A stretch of DNA of 64,000 nucleotides. Origin: JADJPF01 sp964492845 (GTDB lineage: Bacteria; Acidobacteriota; Blastocatellia; Chloracidobacteriales; JADJPF01). The translations under genes and the position numbers were made by a program. Below, piece after piece: positions 35,667-45,791 of this stretch. The notes under the pieces are model-generated. The model made no database searches. It was not told where the DNA came from and saw only the letters and a list, made by a program, of their open reading frames with translations. Within the stretch, counting starts at the first letter, position 1, and each line of letters opens with the position of its first letter. Location: positions 39,537 through 103,536 of the forward strand of contig CAZBMZ010000024.1 of the NCBI GenBank assembly GCA_964492845.1. Direction: 5' to 3'.

Positions 35667-37271
35667 TTAATCTGTTAGAATAGGGATTTCAACGCTAAGA
35701 GTAGTTCCTTGTCCAAATTTACCAAAAATAGAAACTTTGCCTTGCCAGGCTAAAATCCTTTCCCTAATACCAATTAACCCTAGTGATTTTGGATTTGATA
35801 CTTCTGTTTCTGTAATGCCTTGACCATTATCTTTAATTTCTAAGAAAATAATACTAGTAGTTTTTCTAAGAACAACATCAAGTTTTGTTGCATTAGCATG
35901 ACGAGCAACATTGGTTAAAGCTTCTTGGAGAACACGGAAAATTGTTGTAGCAAGATTAAGTTCTACAGTAAAATCTTTAGGTTCTATCACTAGATTGCAT
36001 TCCATTTCTGTCCTGGACTGAAATTCTTTTATAGCCCATTCAATTGCTGGCACTAGACCAAGATCATCTAAAATAGTTGGACGTAGCTTAGTAGAAAGCC
36101 TACGTACAGTTTGAATTGTAGAATCAATTAACTGAAACATACTTTGGAATTTATTTTTAATAACCTCTTGTTCTATAGCTAATTTTTTATTTATCCAAGC
36201 TAAGTCCATTTTTAATGCTGTTAGAGCTTGGCCTAATTCATCATGAATTTCTCTAGCAATTTTAGTTCTTTCTTCTTCTTGTAATGATTGAAGTCTTAAG
36301 GATAATGCCCGCAATTGTTGTTGGGACTCGCGCAACTGTTGTTCAGCTAATTTATGTTCGCTGATGTCTGCAATAATAGCCATAGAACCGCTTAAATAGC
36401 CATTTTTATCAAATAAAGGTGCTACAGAAATGCTTACATCTATTGTTGAGCCGTCTCGTTTTTGACGGCGTGTTTCCATAGAATTATCTAATCGCAGTTG
36501 CTTAGTCCTAGAGCTAGCAAAAGCTTTATCCCAAAACATAGGCTCTTTGTCTGTATTTAAGAGTTCTTCAGCTAAAATCAAATCTTCTTCATGAATAGAG
36601 GAAAAAGGCAAGGGTTTACCAATAACTTCATGTTCTTTCCAACCAAAAATATGCTGTGCAGCAGGATTCCATATTTTTACCGTATCATCTGGATTAAGCA
36701 TAATAATTGCAAGAGGTGATGCTAAAATTAGGGCTTGTAAGGTTTGATAAGTTTCTTTTAACTCTGCTTCAGCTTTTTTTCTTCCAGCAGATTCTTGTTG
36801 CAGTTCTTGGCTAATTATTTCCTCTGCTTGAGTGCGAGCCTGCGAAATTTGAAATAAAAGCTCCATTTCTTCAGTTGATTTATTATTACTAATATCTTCA
36901 CAAGTGGTTACAATCGCAGCAGGTTGATTATGATCATCTAAAAGCACACTAGAATTAAGTCGTACAGGAAAAACACTGCCATCTTTTTTTATATTAACAG
37001 TTTCTCTTTGCCAGCTTGTTAATTTTCTAAGCTCAGCAAAACCAATAGGTTTCCATAATTCTTTAGGAGAAAAACACTTAATTTCTTGTCCAATTAGTTC
37101 TTCCACTATATAACCATGCATTATTGCATCTGCTGAATTAGTATAAATAATTTTTCCTTCTATATTTGTAATAGTTATACCTAGGGAAATATTTTCCAAA
37201 GCTTTTGCTAGTAAAGCATTTTGTTGCTGTTCGGCAGAGAATAGAAAATTAAAAACTTTATCTTTTAACAT
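35667..37271 (-). CDS. PAS-domain sensor histidine kinase (HisKA_3 type)
   Basis: A 534-residue soluble kinase: PAS domain one (about 20-130, with GYIVEELIGQE), a coiled-coil stretch, PAS domain two (about 180-310, with IWNPAAQHIFGWKEHEVIG), a second coiled coil, then HisKA_3 with the phosphorylated His in AREIHDELGQALTALK (about residue 340) and HATPase (DNGQGI and LGLIGIRERI). No membrane helix, so it senses a cytoplasmic signal. It pairs with the adjacent NarL-type regulator. Confidence 0.94.
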   Translation of the reverse strand: MLKDKVFNFLFSAEQQQNALLAKALENISLGITITNIEGKIIYTNSADAIMHGYIVEELIGQEIKCFSPKELWKPIGFAELRKLTSWQRETVNIKKDGSVFPVRLNSSVLLDDHNQPAAIVTTCEDISNNKSTEEMELLFQISQARTQAEEIISQELQQESAGRKKAEAELKETYQTLQALILASPLAIIMLNPDDTVKIWNPAAQHIFGWKEHEVIGKPLPFSSIHEEDLILAEELLNTDKEPMFWDKAFASSRTKQLRLDNSMETRRQKRDGSTIDVSISVAPLFDKNGYLSGSMAIIADISEHKLAEQQLRESQQQLRALSLRLQSLQEEERTKIAREIHDELGQALTALKMDLAWINKKLAIEQEVIKNKFQSMFQLIDSTIQTVRRLSTKLRPTILDDLGLVPAIEWAIKEFQSRTEMECNLVIEPKDFTVELNLATTIFRVLQEALTNVARHANATKLDVVLRKTTSIIFLEIKDNGQGITETEVSNPKSLGLIGIRERILAWQGKVSIFGKFGQGTTLSVEIPILTD

Positions 37272-37307
37272 TTGATATTTAGTGTAAGGAAATAATTAAA
37301 TTTGCTT

Positions 37308-37345
37308 AAAAAACAAAACCCTCTGCTCTGAGGGTTTTGTTTTTT
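37308..37345 (-). terminator. Intrinsic terminator after the thioredoxin gene
   Basis: A 16-bp perfect inverted repeat: the left arm 37308-37323 ends in ACCCTC, loop TGCTCT, the right arm 37330-37345 begins GAGGGT, with A/T tracts on both sides. It separates the TlpA-like gene from the histidine kinase gene on the minus strand. Confidence 0.88.
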
Positions 37346-37372
37346 GTATTATAATTAATTAATTAAAATTAA

Positions 37373-37873
37373 CTAGTTTTCTGCTACTAGTTTATCTACT
37401 AACGCATTTAATTCAGTTGCTGGTATAAAGCCTACATGCTCTTTACGAATTGCACCTTTTTTATCAATAACATAAAGGGTAGGTAAAGCTTCAGGATAAC
37501 CAAAAGGCTGTTGTTTTAGATCTGATCCAAAAACAATAGGATAATTTATTTTTTGACCAAGGGAGTCTTTTCTTAAAAATTCGCTTAAAGTGCTTTGGTC
37601 ATCATCATAAGAGATACCAATAATTACTAACTTATCAGGGTATTTTTTTTGTAGTTCAGCAAAGGCAGGAATTTCTTTTTTACAAGGGCCGCACCAAGTT
37701 GCCCATTGGTCAACTAATATTACTTTGCCACGATTAACAGCCAAACTTTGTGTTTTACCTGCTAGATCAGAAAAATTAAAATTTGGTGCTTTACGAGATT
37801 GTAAATAAGCTGGCATGCTAAACATACCTATTAAACCAATAACTAAAGATGTTAAAAAAATGCGTCTTTTCAT
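37373..37873 (-). CDS. TlpA-like thioredoxin-fold protein
   Basis: A 166-residue protein with an N-terminal membrane anchor or signal (about 5-24) and a thioredoxin fold whose active site is WATWCGPCKK (C61, C64). The cis-Pro region is ALPTLYVID. TlpA/ResA-like proteins reduce disulfides outside the cytoplasm, for example for cytochrome c assembly. It starts 18 nt after pepA and may share its transcript. Confidence 0.9.
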   Translation of the reverse strand: MKRRIFLTSLVIGLIGMFSMPAYLQSRKAPNFNFSDLAGKTQSLAVNRGKVILVDQWATWCGPCKKEIPAFAELQKKYPDKLVIIGISYDDDQSTLSEFLRKDSLGQKINYPIVFGSDLKQQPFGYPEALPTLYVIDKKGAIRKEHVGFIPATELNALVDKLVAEN

Positions 37874-37891
37874 AGGTTATTACCTTCTAAT

Positions 37892-39394
37892 CTAATTTTT
37901 TTGTGAGCGCGATAAAATAAATTCTACTAAAGTACGTACCCCATAACCGGTAGGCCCTTTAGCCATTTCTGGCCGGTTTTCTTCCTGCCAAGCTGTACCT
38001 GCAATATCCAAATGGGCCCAAGGTGTATCACCAACAAATGCACGTAAAAAAGCTGCCGCAGTAATCGCTCCCGCATAACGCCCACCTAAGTTTTTAATAT
38101 CAGCAATATCACTTTTGATCATATCTTGGTATTCTTTGGTAAGAGGTAATTGCCAGAGTTTTTCCCCTGCCTGTTCACTTGCTTGACGTAACTCATTCAT
38201 TAGTTTGTCATCTGATCCCATCATTGCAGCACGACAGTTACCTAAAGCGATGATACATGCCCCGGTTAGGGTTGCCAAATCAATTATACAACTTGGCTTT
38301 TGTTGATTTGCGTAGTGTAATGCGTCTGCTAAAACTATTCTTCCTTCTGCATCTGTGTCTATAACTTCTATGGTTTTTCCTGAATAAGCTGTTATTACAT
38401 CTCCTGGCTTATAAGCTTTACCTGAAGGTAGATTTTCTGATGCTGCAACTACTCCCAACACGTCAACATTTGGTTTTAATTTGGCAATAGCAGCCATAGT
38501 CCCAACAACAGCAGCACCACCAGACATATCGGTCTTCATTTCCCACATGCCTTCCCTAGGCTTAATACATATACCACCAGAATCAAATGTAATACCTTTT
38601 CCTACTAAAGCAATTGGAGTGCTGTCAGTTGATTTACTAGCTCGATATCGTAAAACAATTAATTGAGCAGGTTCGTCTGAACCTTGAGAAACAGCTAGTA
38701 AAGCCCCCATACCTAATTTTTTTAATTCTTCTTCATCCATTGCATTAAATTCTAGTCCTAGACTATTTGCCATTTCACCAGCACGACGAGCAAATTCTTT
38801 AGGTGTAAGCTTATTAGCTGGCTCTAAAATTAGATCTCTAGCAAAATTTGCTGCTTCTGCAACTATTGTTCCTCGTAAAACTGCTTCATCAAATAAAGGT
38901 TTTTCTATTGTTTGCTCAAATGTTAAAGCTAGCTTATTGACTTGAAATTCTTCTTCCTCTTTTTTCTGATATTTATTTTGTTCATAAGGAGCTAGTAAAG
39001 CGGCTTCTGTAATATGACGAGCTAGCAAATCATTAGCTAAATTATTAGGATTTCTTGCCAGCATAACAGCAGAAGAAAGTTTTTTGCTTGTTATAAAACG
39101 TATGGCGGTTGCTGCTAATTGGCCTAGAACTTGGGAAGTTAATTTTGCGCTTTCTCCTGCTCCAATTAATATTAAGCGAGAAATATTAGCTTGTTTACCA
39201 ATGTAAAGATAACTAATCTCTGTTTTTTTAGTTTTTAACTCACCTGATTCTAGCAGTAAGGCTAAAACCCCATTACTAAGCTGGTTTAATTCAGCTAACA
39301 ATGGGTGTGATAGATTGTCTTCTTGGAAAATTGGTACTATTAAAACTTCTGATTTAATTTCTGCTAGAGAATTAATTTCTAACTCTATTTTCAT
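37892..39394 (-). CDS. pepA: Leucyl aminopeptidase (M17)
   Basis: A 500-residue M17 peptidase. The metal-binding catalytic core has VGKGITFDSGG, MKTDMSGGAAV and DTDAEGRIVLADAL (Asp where the consensus begins with Asn), and the catalytic Arg lies in that last motif. The N-terminal domain is divergent as usual. It removes N-terminal residues from peptides in the cytoplasm. Confidence 0.93.
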   Translation of the reverse strand: MKIELEINSLAEIKSEVLIVPIFQEDNLSHPLLAELNQLSNGVLALLLESGELKTKKTEISYLYIGKQANISRLILIGAGESAKLTSQVLGQLAATAIRFITSKKLSSAVMLARNPNNLANDLLARHITEAALLAPYEQNKYQKKEEEEFQVNKLALTFEQTIEKPLFDEAVLRGTIVAEAANFARDLILEPANKLTPKEFARRAGEMANSLGLEFNAMDEEELKKLGMGALLAVSQGSDEPAQLIVLRYRASKSTDSTPIALVGKGITFDSGGICIKPREGMWEMKTDMSGGAAVVGTMAAIAKLKPNVDVLGVVAASENLPSGKAYKPGDVITAYSGKTIEVIDTDAEGRIVLADALHYANQQKPSCIIDLATLTGACIIALGNCRAAMMGSDDKLMNELRQASEQAGEKLWQLPLTKEYQDMIKSDIADIKNLGGRYAGAITAAAFLRAFVGDTPWAHLDIAGTAWQEENRPEMAKGPTGYGVRTLVEFILSRSQKN

Positions 39395-39439
39395 TTTTTG
39401 ATTTGAATCCTTTCTTAGTTATCTTTTAAGCTAAGCTAA

Positions 39440-40438
39440 TTAATCTAATTTATTAATAATTGCATAAGTAAATTCTGTTGTATTAGCTGTACCACCTAAA
39501 TCAGGAGTACGTATGTTTCCTTCGGTTAAAACCTGATTAATTGCTCTCTCAATTCGCTCAGCAGCATCCATTTCATCTATATACTTTAACATCAAGATAG
39601 CTGATTGTAGCAATGCAGTAGGGTTAGCAATATTTTTACCTGCTATGTCAGGTGCTGAACCATGTACGGCTTCAAATATTGCTACTTGCTCGCCAATATT
39701 AGCCCCTGGAACTACTCCCAATCCTCCAACTAATCCTGCTGCTAAATCAGAAACAATATCACCGTAAAGATTTTCTAGTAGCAAAACATCGTAGTTTTCT
39801 GGGTGTGTTACTAGCTGCATACAAGCATTATCAACAATTTTGTCATCACTTTGAATTTCAGGATATTCTTCAGCAATGTCACGGACACATTTTAAGAATA
39901 ACCCGTCTGATAATTTCATGATGTTAGCTTTATGTATAGCAGTTACTCTACGGCGGTTATATTTACGGGCATATTCATAAGCAAAACGTGAAATACGACG
40001 GCTAGCTTTTTCTGTGATAATTTTTAAGCTTTCTACCACACCTGGCACAACTTCATGTTCTAGGCCAGAATATAAATCTTCTGTGTTTTCTCGGACAATA
40101 ACTAAATCTACATTATCAAAACGAGTTTTTATACTAGGTAAATTTTTGACAGGACGTAGGTTAGCATAAAGGTCTAATTTTTTACGTAGACCAACATTTA
40201 CGCTAGCAAAGCCACTAGCAATAGGTGTTCCAACAGGGCCTTTTAAGGCAATACGATTACGTTTAATAGATTCAAGTAAAGCTTCTGGTAAAGGATCACC
40301 ATATTCTGCAATTGCAGCAGCACCAATAATAAAGCTTTCCCACTCAACTTTTACACCTGCTGCTTCAATTACTCTTAAAGTGGCATTAGTAACTTCTGGG
40401 CCAATACCATCGCCAGGAATTAAAGTAATTTTGTGCAT
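39440..40438 (-). CDS. NAD-dependent isocitrate dehydrogenase-type enzyme
   Basis: A 332-residue beta-decarboxylating dehydrogenase: ITLIPGDGIGPEV at the start, SVNVGLRKKLDLYANLRP (the SxNxxLR isocitrate site), VRENTEDLYSGLEH, and EAVHGSAPDIAGKNIANP, which is the NAD-type rather than NADP-type version. The sequence is closest by eye to the short IDH3-like isocitrate dehydrogenases; homoisocitrate or isopropylmalate dehydrogenase are less likely because no leucine or lysine pathway genes are nearby. Confidence 0.85.
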   Translation of the reverse strand: MHKITLIPGDGIGPEVTNATLRVIEAAGVKVEWESFIIGAAAIAEYGDPLPEALLESIKRNRIALKGPVGTPIASGFASVNVGLRKKLDLYANLRPVKNLPSIKTRFDNVDLVIVRENTEDLYSGLEHEVVPGVVESLKIITEKASRRISRFAYEYARKYNRRRVTAIHKANIMKLSDGLFLKCVRDIAEEYPEIQSDDKIVDNACMQLVTHPENYDVLLLENLYGDIVSDLAAGLVGGLGVVPGANIGEQVAIFEAVHGSAPDIAGKNIANPTALLQSAILMLKYIDEMDAAERIERAINQVLTEGNIRTPDLGGTANTTEFTYAIINKLD

Positions 40439-40795
40439 AATTTATTTTTCCATTGTTTTCTCAAAAAAGATCTTAAAAGATCTTAATTTTAATGATAAAT
40501 GACTTAAAACTATAAAAAAGCAATGTTATTTTAATTACTAGCGGAAAACAATTCTTTTCAGCTTAATTTATAAGTGTTTTGATTAGTTTGGTTAAGTGAA
40601 GATAAGTTTTTTCTTTGAGCCAGGGATTTAGCTACTTGCAGCAAAGAGGAAGTTTTTTATTGACTCAAAGCTTTAAGTTTGTTAGCTTTGCCGGTACAGG
40701 TTTCAAAAATTTTCCTTTTGATGATAAGCTATCATAAAGAATACTACCATTTCATTTAATTAAAAAAATAAGATATCTCAATGGAGGCTACTTTA
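40439..40795. other. Intergenic region, divergent promoters
   Basis: About 360 nt between divergent genes. It holds AAGATCTTAA in two adjacent copies near 40467-40486, and GGAGG at 40783-40787 belonging to the next gene. I found no riboswitch pattern, RNA gene or small open frame with a ribosome binding site. Confidence 0.4.
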
Positions 40796-41743
40796 ATGCG
40801 TAAACTTAAAAACGCAACGCTTGTTTTAGCATTAGCCATTAGTTTTACTTCTATAACAACAAATTTAGTTTCTGCTCAAGAGGGTTCTAAACCAGCCCCT
40901 ATTGCTACAGGAGACAAAGTTTATTGTGCTGGTTTTATAAGCGATACAAAAATCTCCTACGATACAAGAATTGTTGGCAGTCCAAGAGAAGATGAAGGAT
41001 CTTTTCTATATAGAGGTTCGCGCGCTTTTATAAATAAAGGTCAAGGTGATGGTATTCAAGTAGGGGATACTTATCAAGTTCTTAGACCTAGAGGTGCCTT
41101 TTATCATCCATTCAAAAATGTGAATAGTTTTTCTAAGCGTGGTGAACTACTTGGTTATTTCTCTGAAGAAGTTGGATTTGTTAAAGTTATATCAGTACAA
41201 GAAAAAATTTCTGTAATACAAATAGTAGAATCCTGCGGGGAAATACGCCTAGGGGATGCACTAGTTAAGTATGAAAAGCCACAACTGCCTGAACAAAGGG
41301 CTTTTGCACCAATAGATCCTTTAGCTCCATCAAGCGGAAAATCTACAGGTCAAATTGTTACTGCTAGAGGTTCAAGAGAATTTTTAAGTGCTTCTGATGT
41401 TGTAATAATAGATCTAGGCCAAAAAGCAGGTGTAAATGTTGGTGATTACCTTACTATCTTTCGTGAAAATAGTAGTGAATCAATAAAGAGATTTCGAGAT
41501 GATGAAGTTGCTTTTAAGAATGGTGAAGGTGGCAGCGAACGTTATCGAGGTAATAGTTATTCAATAAACCATCCTAGTATTCAAAAAGAAAAAATACGTG
41601 CTGAATACCCTAATAGCACTTTACCGCGTACCGTCGTAGGAGAATTAGTAGTTACTCGTGTAGAAGGCAACACAGCAGTAGCTATTATTGTTCGTACTCA
41701 AGGCGGTGAAGTTTTTGTTGGTGATAACGTCGAAGTTCAGTAA
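40796..41743 (+). CDS. Secreted protein with two repeated FlgT-like/LysM-adjacent modules
   Basis: Start ATG 40796 is preferred over 40781 because GGAGG lies 8 nt before it. The 315-residue product has a signal peptide (residues 1-29, ending VSAQ) and two similar modules: one with GQGDGIQVGDTYQVLRP and one with GQKAGVNVGDYLTIFRE, each followed by a beta-strand ending in a VVKV/TRVEG-type pattern. The modules look like the beta-barrel repeats of FlgT-C-type or LysM-associated surface proteins. Function unknown; ended by a strong terminator. Confidence 0.7.
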   Translation: MRKLKNATLVLALAISFTSITTNLVSAQEGSKPAPIATGDKVYCAGFISDTKISYDTRIVGSPREDEGSFLYRGSRAFINKGQGDGIQVGDTYQVLRPRGAFYHPFKNVNSFSKRGELLGYFSEEVGFVKVISVQEKISVIQIVESCGEIRLGDALVKYEKPQLPEQRAFAPIDPLAPSSGKSTGQIVTARGSREFLSASDVVIIDLGQKAGVNVGDYLTIFRENSSESIKRFRDDEVAFKNGEGGSERYRGNSYSINHPSIQKEKIRAEYPNSTLPRTVVGELVVTRVEGNTAVAIIVRTQGGEVFVGDNVEVQ

Positions 41744-41770
41744 TTTAGCCCCCATAAAAGATTTTAAGTT

Positions 41771-41806
41771 AAAAGACAAAGGTTTTTCCTTTGTCTTTTT
41801 CTTTTA
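41771..41806 (+). terminator. Intrinsic terminator
   Basis: AAAAGACAAAGG (41771-41782), loop TTTTT, CCTTTGTCTTTT (41788-41799), then more T. Ends the secreted-protein transcript. Confidence 0.88.
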
Positions 41807-41837
41807 ACAGCCTGCAAAATTAACTTTTGAGACTAAT

Positions 41838-43607
41838 ATGTTATTTAAGTATATTCGACCATTAGTTTTTTTACTTTCATTTAGCATAACTTTTTATTCA
41901 ATAAGTTTTCTAAAATTTACTTCGCCAAAAGCGGCTAAAATACTTCCTACTTATGCCAAAGAAGGCTGTGTTGCTAGCGCAGATCGCCTAGCTTCAGTGG
42001 TTGGAGCCGAGATCTTAAAAAAAGGTGGAAATGCTGTTGATGCTGCTGTTGGTGTAGCCCTAGCCTTGGCTGTTACTTACCCTGCGGCAGGAAATCTTGG
42101 TGGTGGTGGTTTTATGATAATTAGGATGGCTGATGGGCGAACTTCTGCCATAGATTACCGGGAAATTGCTCCAAGTTTAGCTAGTCGGGATATGTATTTA
42201 GATAAAGATGGAAAAGTTATTCCTAAGTCTTCTACTGTAGGTTATTTAGCTGTAGGTGTTCCTGGCACGGTTGCAGGGCTAGCTTTAGCACTTGAAAAAT
42301 ATGGAAGTATGAAATGGGCAGATTTAGTTGCACCTGCTCATAAGCTGGCTTTAGAAGGTTTTCCAGTTAGCTATGAGCTAGCAAATCTTTTAAGCACTAA
42401 TAAGGATTTAGTAGCACGTTTTCCTAGTGGTAGCACTGGCCCTAGAGATTTACTTAATCAATTTCCAGAAAGTAAAAAAATATTTCTAAAAAATGGAGAA
42501 TATTACCAGCCAGGCGAAATATTAAAACAACCTGAATTAGCCAAAACTTTAGAACGCTTGCAAACCGAAGGCCCAGCAGAATTTTATCAAGGCCGTACAG
42601 CAGATTTAATTGTTGAGGATATGAAAAAGCATGGCGGGATTATTACTAAAGAAGACTTAAAAAATTACCGTCCGGTTATTCGTGAGCCATTAAAAGGCAG
42701 TTATCGAGGCTATGAAATAATAACAATGCCTCCTCCTAGTTCTGGAGGAATAGCATTAATAGAAATGTTAAATATTTTAGAAACTTTTGATTTATCAGCT
42801 TTAGGCTTTAATTCTATGGAAAGAAACCATTTAATTATAGAAAGTATGAGACTAGCTTTTGCTGATAGAGCAGAATTTTTGGGGGATCCTGATTTTGTAA
42901 AAGTCCCTAGTCGTGAGCTAACTTCAAAAAAATATGCTGAAGAACTAAGAAAATTTATTAAATCTAGTAAAGCTAATACAAGTAAAGAAATAAAAGCGGG
43001 CCAAGCCCTTAGATATGAATCAGACTCAACTACACATTTTTCTGTTGTTGATAAAATGGGAAATGCTGTTTCAAACACTTATACATTAAATGGGGGTTAT
43101 GGTAGTGGTGCAACGGTAACAGGTGCAGGCTTTTTACTAAATAATGAAATGGATGATTTTGCTTCTAAAGTAGGTGTGCCAAATGATTATGGTTTAATTC
43201 AAGGAAATGCAAATTCTATTGCTGCAAGTAAACGTCCACTTTCTTCTATGACACCAACTATTTTAGTAAAAGATGGAAAATTATTTTTAGTTATTGGTAG
43301 CCCAGGCGGGCCAACCATTATTAATACTGTATTACAGGTAATAATAAATGTGATTGATCACAATATGAATATCCAACAAGCTATTGATGCACCACGGTTT
43401 CATCATCAATGGCTACCAGATGCCGTTGTAGTAGAGCCTTATGGTTTTTCTTCAGATTTAATAAACTTATTAAAAGCTAAAGGTCATAACTTCTCTGAAA
43501 AATCTGGTTATATTGGAAATGCTCAAGGTGTAATGGTTGATAAAACAGGGATACGCCTAGGTGGAAGTGATTCTCGTGGGGCCGATAGTGCTGCAATAGG
43601 GCATTAA
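41838..43607 (+). CDS. ggt: Gamma-glutamyltranspeptidase
   Basis: A 589-residue precursor with an N-terminal hydrophobic anchor (about 8-27). The autoprocessing site is before Thr398 in DSTTHFSVVD, which becomes the catalytic N-terminal nucleophile of the small subunit. GNLGGGGFMIIR, SSGGIALIEMLNIL and SPGGPTIIN are also conserved. The periplasmic enzyme cleaves glutathione and other gamma-glutamyl compounds. Confidence 0.95.
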   Translation: MLFKYIRPLVFLLSFSITFYSISFLKFTSPKAAKILPTYAKEGCVASADRLASVVGAEILKKGGNAVDAAVGVALALAVTYPAAGNLGGGGFMIIRMADGRTSAIDYREIAPSLASRDMYLDKDGKVIPKSSTVGYLAVGVPGTVAGLALALEKYGSMKWADLVAPAHKLALEGFPVSYELANLLSTNKDLVARFPSGSTGPRDLLNQFPESKKIFLKNGEYYQPGEILKQPELAKTLERLQTEGPAEFYQGRTADLIVEDMKKHGGIITKEDLKNYRPVIREPLKGSYRGYEIITMPPPSSGGIALIEMLNILETFDLSALGFNSMERNHLIIESMRLAFADRAEFLGDPDFVKVPSRELTSKKYAEELRKFIKSSKANTSKEIKAGQALRYESDSTTHFSVVDKMGNAVSNTYTLNGGYGSGATVTGAGFLLNNEMDDFASKVGVPNDYGLIQGNANSIAASKRPLSSMTPTILVKDGKLFLVIGSPGGPTIINTVLQVIINVIDHNMNIQQAIDAPRFHHQWLPDAVVVEPYGFSSDLINLLKAKGHNFSEKSGYIGNAQGVMVDKTGIRLGGSDSRGADSAAIGH

Positions 43608-43676
43608 CAAATAAAATTTTTAAGATTTTTTCTAGCCATGTTATGCTTTGTTTAACTTAAAAATTTAGGTTGGCTT

Positions 43677-43967
43677 ATGAGTGAACAAAATCGAGAAAAT
43701 AAAGAAAAACGAGGCGATTTTTTAACTGCTCGGCAGCTAGCAGAAGTTCTACAAATTAGCGAATCAACTATACATAAATTAAGACGAAAGGGCCGAATTC
43801 CTGCTGTTATGGTTACTGCTCGTTTAATTCGTTTTAACCTTCGTGATGTTCGTGCTGCCTTAGCAACACAAGCAGCAGAACCAATAATAGAAGCGGCTTC
43901 AATCAATAATAAAACTTCAGCAAAACAATTAGCTTTTGAAGATCTTTTTACAGAAACATTTGATTAA
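43677..43967 (+). CDS. Small helix-turn-helix (excisionase/MerR-like) DNA-binding protein
   Basis: A 96-residue protein whose middle (about 15-65) is a winged helix of the excisionase type: LTARQLAEVLQISESTIHKL followed by RRKGRIPAVMV and RLIRFNLRDVRAAL. Ends 6 nt before the next gene, with which it forms a two-gene unit. No integrase or phage gene is nearby, so it is probably a regulator. Confidence 0.82.
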   Translation: MSEQNRENKEKRGDFLTARQLAEVLQISESTIHKLRRKGRIPAVMVTARLIRFNLRDVRAALATQAAEPIIEAASINNKTSAKQLAFEDLFTETFD

Positions 43968-43973
43968 CTCTTT

Positions 43974-45791
43974 ATGATAAAAGATATTAGATTACATGGC
44001 TTTGTTTCAGGCACTAATGAACGGTATGAATATTTTACTACCGTAATTGGACAGGGACTGCATACTCACTTTTTTAATGAACAAAATCAAAATGAAACTG
44101 GCTCGCATGATAGATTTTTCTTAAGCGGAAACGAAATAATTATTCACTCAGATAGGATTTACCATCGCGGTAATGGTGGAACATTTTGCGAATATATGTT
44201 TGGCATGGAATTGCCAATTAAGGACTTAATAAAACCAGAAGTTAATAACCGCCTTGTAATGTATGGCGCGCGTTATGATGAAGCAGGAGAGCGTATAGTT
44301 TTTACTAATAACACTACAGGCCAAGAAAGCATTAATAAAACTTTTGAAGAAGGCCATGCCTTTGCTAATTATTATTTTTTTATTGCTGGTGACATTCAAG
44401 GTGATCTAAAAACAGTTCAAGAAACTTTATTAAGATTTACCGGTAAAACACTTAAACGCTTTGACTTAAGTTTAGATAAAGATGGAGGATTTTTAGCACA
44501 AAAACTTTACCAAGAAATAAATATCCCTCGTTGGACAGTTGTTATTGTTAAATTAGTAGATTGTTTTGCTCAGGATTATTATAAAAAATTTGCAGAAAGT
44601 TATAAAAATGGACAATCTAATTTGCCACAAGTAAAACAGCAATTTGAAGCTTTAGCTAATCGTTATCAACTTAGTCGGGAAAAAAGAGATAGATTAGAGT
44701 TAGATATAATTGAAAAACAAGTAGAAAATCGCAGTCTAATTGATGAGTATAAAGAAACACTTGCAATGCACCATAATAGCTCACAGGAACAAACATTGCT
44801 CTTTAAGTGTAGTCGTTTACGAACCTTAGCCTCACGACGACAAATTCCAATAGAAATTTTTGACCAACTAGATCAAATCATAAAACAACCTGTTGAAGAA
44901 AATTCTTTACCAGATTTTATTCTTAGCCTACAAGACTGTACTAATAAAATATTTTCCCAAGAATCAGATTATCAATTAACAGAATCAGATCTAGCTATTT
45001 TGTTAGAAGCTAGAACTAAAGCACTTCTTCATCATTATGGAAAATTTGACGATATTTTAATGGAGTTAGGCTCAGGACAAAGTGGCAGAAAAGCAGAACT
45101 ATTTAGCATTATTGTTGCACATTTAGAACGTTTTCAATCGGCTTATGAAATTGTTAATAGTGTTGCTTTTATTGATGATTATGAACTTACAGAAGAGGAA
45201 CTTTACTTGCTAGCTCGTAGCCAAGATGTTATTGACAATATAAAAGAAGGGTTTTTTGAAAAATTAGTCTTTTGTAATCTTGAACGTCAACAATATCTTA
45301 ACCGATATGGTCGAGAAAGATTACGTAAATTAAAAGAATGTACTAAAGCAATTATCTTAGGTGAGTTATTAGCTGATGAAGTAATTACTATTATTCAAAC
45401 AATTAACTCTCAAGCAAGGTTAAGGCGTATTTTAGACACTCAGCTACAAGAGTGCGTCCGAGATATTTATAAAGAACCTCTTTCTAAAATAGAGCAAGAA
45501 ACCTTAAGAAATCAACTAAGCACTAAGCTTAACCAACAAGGTCTAATATCAGGTTTAATCCCAGAAGAGCTTTTTGCTAGTTCATTATTTGCTTTAAGAG
45601 AAGAATACTTATATATTGATGAACTACTGCCGCAAATTGTCGCAAACCGAGATAGACAACTTAGAGATGACTTTTTAGAAAATAGTGATCTAGATAGGTT
45701 TCGTACCGAAGAACTAGAACAACAATATTTCCGAAGTTTTAAAGTAAGTAATGATACACTAGAGTGGTTTGCTAATGAAGTAAGAAACTAG
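43974..45791 (+). CDS. 605-residue protein of unknown function
   Basis: No catalytic domain that I can identify. The N-terminal 170 residues are beta-rich with conserved-looking stretches such as YRGNGGTFCEYMFGMELP and GHAFANYYFFIAGDI; from about residue 200 on it is almost all charged alpha-helix with coiled-coil character. It may belong to the family annotated as TIGR04442 in deltaproteobacteria, recalled from memory and not checked. It follows a helix-turn-helix gene by 6 nt, so the two probably work together. No membrane helix or signal peptide. Confidence 0.8.
   Translation: MIKDIRLHGFVSGTNERYEYFTTVIGQGLHTHFFNEQNQNETGSHDRFFLSGNEIIIHSDRIYHRGNGGTFCEYMFGMELPIKDLIKPEVNNRLVMYGARYDEAGERIVFTNNTTGQESINKTFEEGHAFANYYFFIAGDIQGDLKTVQETLLRFTGKTLKRFDLSLDKDGGFLAQKLYQEINIPRWTVVIVKLVDCFAQDYYKKFAESYKNGQSNLPQVKQQFEALANRYQLSREKRDRLELDIIEKQVENRSLIDEYKETLAMHHNSSQEQTLLFKCSRLRTLASRRQIPIEIFDQLDQIIKQPVEENSLPDFILSLQDCTNKIFSQESDYQLTESDLAILLEARTKALLHHYGKFDDILMELGSGQSGRKAELFSIIVAHLERFQSAYEIVNSVAFIDDYELTEEELYLLARSQDVIDNIKEGFFEKLVFCNLERQQYLNRYGRERLRKLKECTKAIILGELLADEVITIIQTINSQARLRRILDTQLQECVRDIYKEPLSKIEQETLRNQLSTKLNQQGLISGLIPEELFASSLFALREEYLYIDELLPQIVANRDRQLRDDFLENSDLDRFRTEELEQQYFRSFKVSNDTLEWFANEVRN

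Noticed and set aside
40439..40795. Possible riboswitch in the 360-nt intergenic region
   Set aside because: No conserved cores of cyclic-di-GMP, cobalamin or other common riboswitches could be matched.
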